Positions 60,017 to 64,000 of a stretch of 64,000 bases of DNA are shown here, piece after piece (positions within the stretch are counted from its first letter, which is position 1; each line of letters starts with the position of its first letter). Position numbers and translations under genes: made by a program. This DNA is from Paraburkholderia sp. NMBU_R16 (GTDB lineage: Bacteria; Pseudomonadota; Gammaproteobacteria; Burkholderiales; Burkholderiaceae). The stretch spans positions 124,001 to 188,000 of the forward strand of contig NZ_JAAAYE010000001.1 in the NCBI RefSeq assembly GCF_013282575.1, written 5' to 3'. Under the pieces are notes generated by a model. It searched no databases. It was given only the letters and a program-made list of their open reading frames with translations, and was not told the DNA's origin.

Positions 60017-60126
60017 ACGCGGGGGTCCTGCGTCGCGTTGTCGCATCCATCGGTGCGAGAATGGCGCGCGGGTGAGAAACACCCTTTGAACCTGATCTGG
60101 ATAATGCCAGCGCAGGGAAGCGTACG
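60017..60126 (+). promoter_or_regulatory. TPP riboswitch (THI element) controlling thiC
   Basis: The conserved elements occur in order: GCGGGGGTCCTGC, a variable stem, GGGTGAGAAACACCCTTTGAACCTGATCTGGATAATGCCAGCGCAGGGAAGC in the pieces GTGAGA, CCTTTGAACCTGATCTGG, ATAATGCCAGCG and AGGGAAGC. It ends about 95 bp before the thiC ATG and should shut off thiC when thiamine pyrophosphate is plentiful. Confidence 0.96.
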
Positions 60127-60133
60127 GGTTTGA

Positions 60134-62152
<2,019 letters not shown>

Positions 62153-62188
62153 CGTCCTGTCGAGCCGGTCTGCCGGCGGGATAAACGA

Positions 62189-62214
62189 GGGGGCGTTCGC
62201 GCCCCCTTTGTTTT
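62189..62214 (+). terminator. Rho-independent terminator of thiC
   Basis: GGGGGCG (62189-62195), TTCG tetraloop, CGCCCCC (62200-62206), then TTTGTTTT. Classic intrinsic terminator 37 bp after the thiC stop. Confidence 0.92.
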
Positions 62215-62373
62215 GCACCCTTCGCCGGTGCTGGACCGGTTTCGCCATCCCGCTGACTCAACCGTACCGCTTGCTCTCTCATTCGCTGTGCCGGGCGCTG
62301 GCGCCACCGCCGAGGTAACATGCCCGCTAGTCCTCTTGCCGAACGCGCCAACCCGCGACCCGCGCTCCATTCG

Positions 62374-63303
62374 ATGAAACCCCGCCATCTCGTTCAGCTT
62401 CTGGCCCTCGCCGCCGTCTGGGGCGCGTCGTTCCTGTTCATTCGCGTCGGCGTTGCCGAATTCGGCGTGGCGCCGCTCATGGCCTTGCGCGTCGGGATCG
62501 GCGCGCTATTCCTGCTCGGCATGACCGTCGCGCGCGGCGCCCCGCGAGAGGCGCTACGGGTATTGAGCGCGCGTGCATGGCCGCTCGTCGTCGTGGGCGT
62601 GCTCAATTCGGCCGCACCGTTCTGTCTTTTTGCGTTCGCCGAGCTCACCCTGTCCGCCGGCACGACTTCCGTCATCAACGCGACGACACCGCTTTGGGGC
62701 GCGCTCGTCGCCTACGTCTGGCTGCGCGACCGGCTGACTGTCCTGCGTACGCTCGGGATGGCTATCGGATTTGCGGGCGTCGTGACGCTCGTCTGGGACC
62801 AGATCGTTTCGAGTCACGACGCGCTGGGCCCCACGCCGCTCGCGACCGCGCTGGCAGCCGCCGCGGCCATGGGCGCGGCCCTCCTTTACGGCATCGCCGC
62901 CAACTATACGAAGCGCCGCCTGGGCGGCGTCGATGCGATGGCCATCGCCACGGGCAGCATGGTCGGATCCACCCTCGCGCTGATCCCGTTCGCCATCGCC
63001 ACGTGGCCCGCGCACTCGGTCTCGGCAAGCGCCTGGGGCGCCGTGCTGAGCCTCGGCGTCGTTTGTACCGGCGTTGCCTATTTCATCTATTTTCATTTGC
63101 TCAACGTGGCGGGCCCCGCCCGTGCCATGACCGTGACGTTCGTCATCCCCGTTTTCGGCATTCTCTGGGGCGCCCTCTTTCTTCACGAAGCGGTCTCGCC
63201 GGCGATGCTCGCCGGCTGCGCGATCGTGCTCGTGGGAACGGCCCTCGCCACGGGTGCCGTCAAGCGCATTCCCGGCTTCGGCCGGCGCGCTGCGCAGACC
63301 TGA
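62374..63303 (+). CDS. EamA-family (DMT) transporter, second copy
   Basis: A 309-residue inner-membrane protein with ten helices: LLALAAVWGASFLFIRVGVAEFGVAPLMALRVGIGALFLLG begins the first EamA repeat, and GVAYFIYFHLLNVAGPARAMTVTFVIPVFGILWGALFLHEAVSP lies in the second. ATG 62374 starts right before the first helix. An upstream ATG at 62320 has GAGG four bases before it and would add 18 residues; either could be used. Metabolite exporter of unknown substrate. Confidence 0.88.
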   Translation: MKPRHLVQLLALAAVWGASFLFIRVGVAEFGVAPLMALRVGIGALFLLGMTVARGAPREALRVLSARAWPLVVVGVLNSAAPFCLFAFAELTLSAGTTSVINATTPLWGALVAYVWLRDRLTVLRTLGMAIGFAGVVTLVWDQIVSSHDALGPTPLATALAAAAAMGAALLYGIAANYTKRRLGGVDAMAIATGSMVGSTLALIPFAIATWPAHSVSASAWGAVLSLGVVCTGVAYFIYFHLLNVAGPARAMTVTFVIPVFGILWGALFLHEAVSPAMLAGCAIVLVGTALATGAVKRIPGFGRRAAQT

Positions 63304-63562
63304 GACCCGGCGCTGTTTCGCCTGACAAGACCCCGCCTCACCCGCCAAAAGCAATCGCGCGCACGCCCCGAATACGGGCCATTGCACCGCGCCCCGGCCA
63401 CAGCCTTGCCTGGCCTGCGTTCGGCACAGCACGCCGAATTCAGTCGGGCGTGCGCAATTTCCGCGCCACCGTACCCGATCGAACATAACCCGATCCCAGC
63501 AGCGACTTACGCTGAACTCCATCGCCTCGATGCGTTCGTTTGCTACACTGGGCTTCCCTCAT

Positions 63563-64000
63563 ATGATCACGATCAGGCATGGTTCGCACTCCCGCTCTCA
63601 GCGCTCCGTGCCTTCGCCGCGAAAAAGCGCGCATCATCCGTTCGGCCGGCTCGCACGTCGCCCAAGCGGCGCAAGCGCGGACTCGCGCATCAGCCAAGCG
63701 CTCGCCATGGCGTCCAAGCGCGTCATGACGCTAGCGGACGTCCTACCCCTGTTGGCCCGGGACCACACGGGCTGGTACATCGATTACCGTGGCATTCGAC
63801 TGCGCAGCGCATTCCAGCCGGTCGTCTCGATCACGCACAAGCGCGTCGTGGGCTTCGAGGCGCTGTTGCGCGCCACGAACGCGGCCGGGGAGGCGATTGC
63901 CCCGGAAACGGTCTTTGCCCGTGCGCCCGGCAAAGCCGTCGCGGTCGCACTCGAGCGCCTCACGCGCTGCGTGCATTTCGCCAATTTCGCTGAGGCGGGG
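63563..64000 (+). CDS. EAL-domain protein, 5' part (3' end outside window)
   Basis: The frame stays open to the window end. After a basic, serine/arginine-rich N terminus of about 48 residues it reads MASKRVMTLADVLPLLARDHTGWYIDYRGIRLRSAFQPVVSITHKRVVGFEALLRATNAAG in successive pieces. The AFQPVVSI and VGFEALLR segments are the start of an EAL c-di-GMP phosphodiesterase domain, with the E of EALLR as first metal ligand. The start could be ATG 63563, 63707 or 63725; the last two fit the conserved region better. Whether the full protein is an active phosphodiesterase cannot be seen. Confidence 0.7.
   Translation, partial: MITIRHGSHSRSQRSVPSPRKSAHHPFGRLARRPSGASADSRISQALAMASKRVMTLADVLPLLARDHTGWYIDYRGIRLRSAFQPVVSITHKRVVGFEALLRATNAAGEAIAPETVFARAPGKAVAVALERLTRCVHFANFAEAG

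Overview
The window is GC-rich DNA (about 65% by eye) from a beta-proteobacterium of the Burkholderiaceae. A Burkholderia/Paraburkholderia/Trinickia-type genome is the best guess, from the codon use, the gene families (AcpA-like phospholipase/phosphatase, BvgAS-like phosphorelays, a T6SS beside a T3SS) and the densely overlapping ATGA junctions. No species can be named from sequence alone.

Region 1 (1-5.7 kb): the 5' part of a di-heme cytochrome c peroxidase lipoprotein gene, a secreted phosphoesterase, and on the minus strand a LuxR-type response regulator translationally coupled to a BvgS-like hybrid kinase with an HPt domain.

Region 2 (5.9-20.1 kb): a complete-looking but divergent type III secretion (T3SS) core. 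One minus-strand unit holds two small secreted-type proteins, then sctI, J, K and L. A divergent plus-strand unit begins with an ECF sigma factor and a small protein, then sctC, D, N, O, Q, R, S, T and U. sctV lies on the opposite strand and ends flush against sctU. A shared promoter-like motif (GGAACC, 15-16 nt, TTACTMA) precedes both minus-strand T3SS units, which suggests that the locus encodes its own HrpL-like regulon. The secretin is C-terminally short, SctD is short, SctU has NPEH in place of NPTH, and no SctP, gatekeeper, translocators or chaperones are recognisable.

Region 3 (20.2-39.8 kb): a full type VI secretion (T6SS) operon on the minus strand, in transcription order tssA, B, C, D(hcp), E, F, G, H(clpV), a DUF4280 PAAR-like protein, vgrG, a small unknown, tssJ, K, L, M. 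It runs directly toward sctV.

Region 4 (40-48 kb): two probable effector genes, an ExoY/CyaA/edema-factor-like nucleotidyl cyclase and a 1249-residue protein with two tandem PipA/GtgA-like protease modules whose HExxH motifs are both degraded. Upstream is a second BvgAS-like relay with a split-off HPt protein and a kinase whose sensory domain has mostly been lost. The secretion locus is therefore bracketed by two phosphorelays.

Region 5 (48-49.4 kb): an AT-rich, phage-remnant-like stretch beside a tRNA-Arg(UCU) gene. Region 6 (49.4-64 kb) is ordinary chromosome: uppP; a LacI regulator with an ABC importer and a GpdQ-like phosphodiesterase; an MFS exporter; a DUF4397 lipoprotein; two EamA transporters; thiC with a TPP riboswitch; and the start of an EAL-domain gene that leaves the window.
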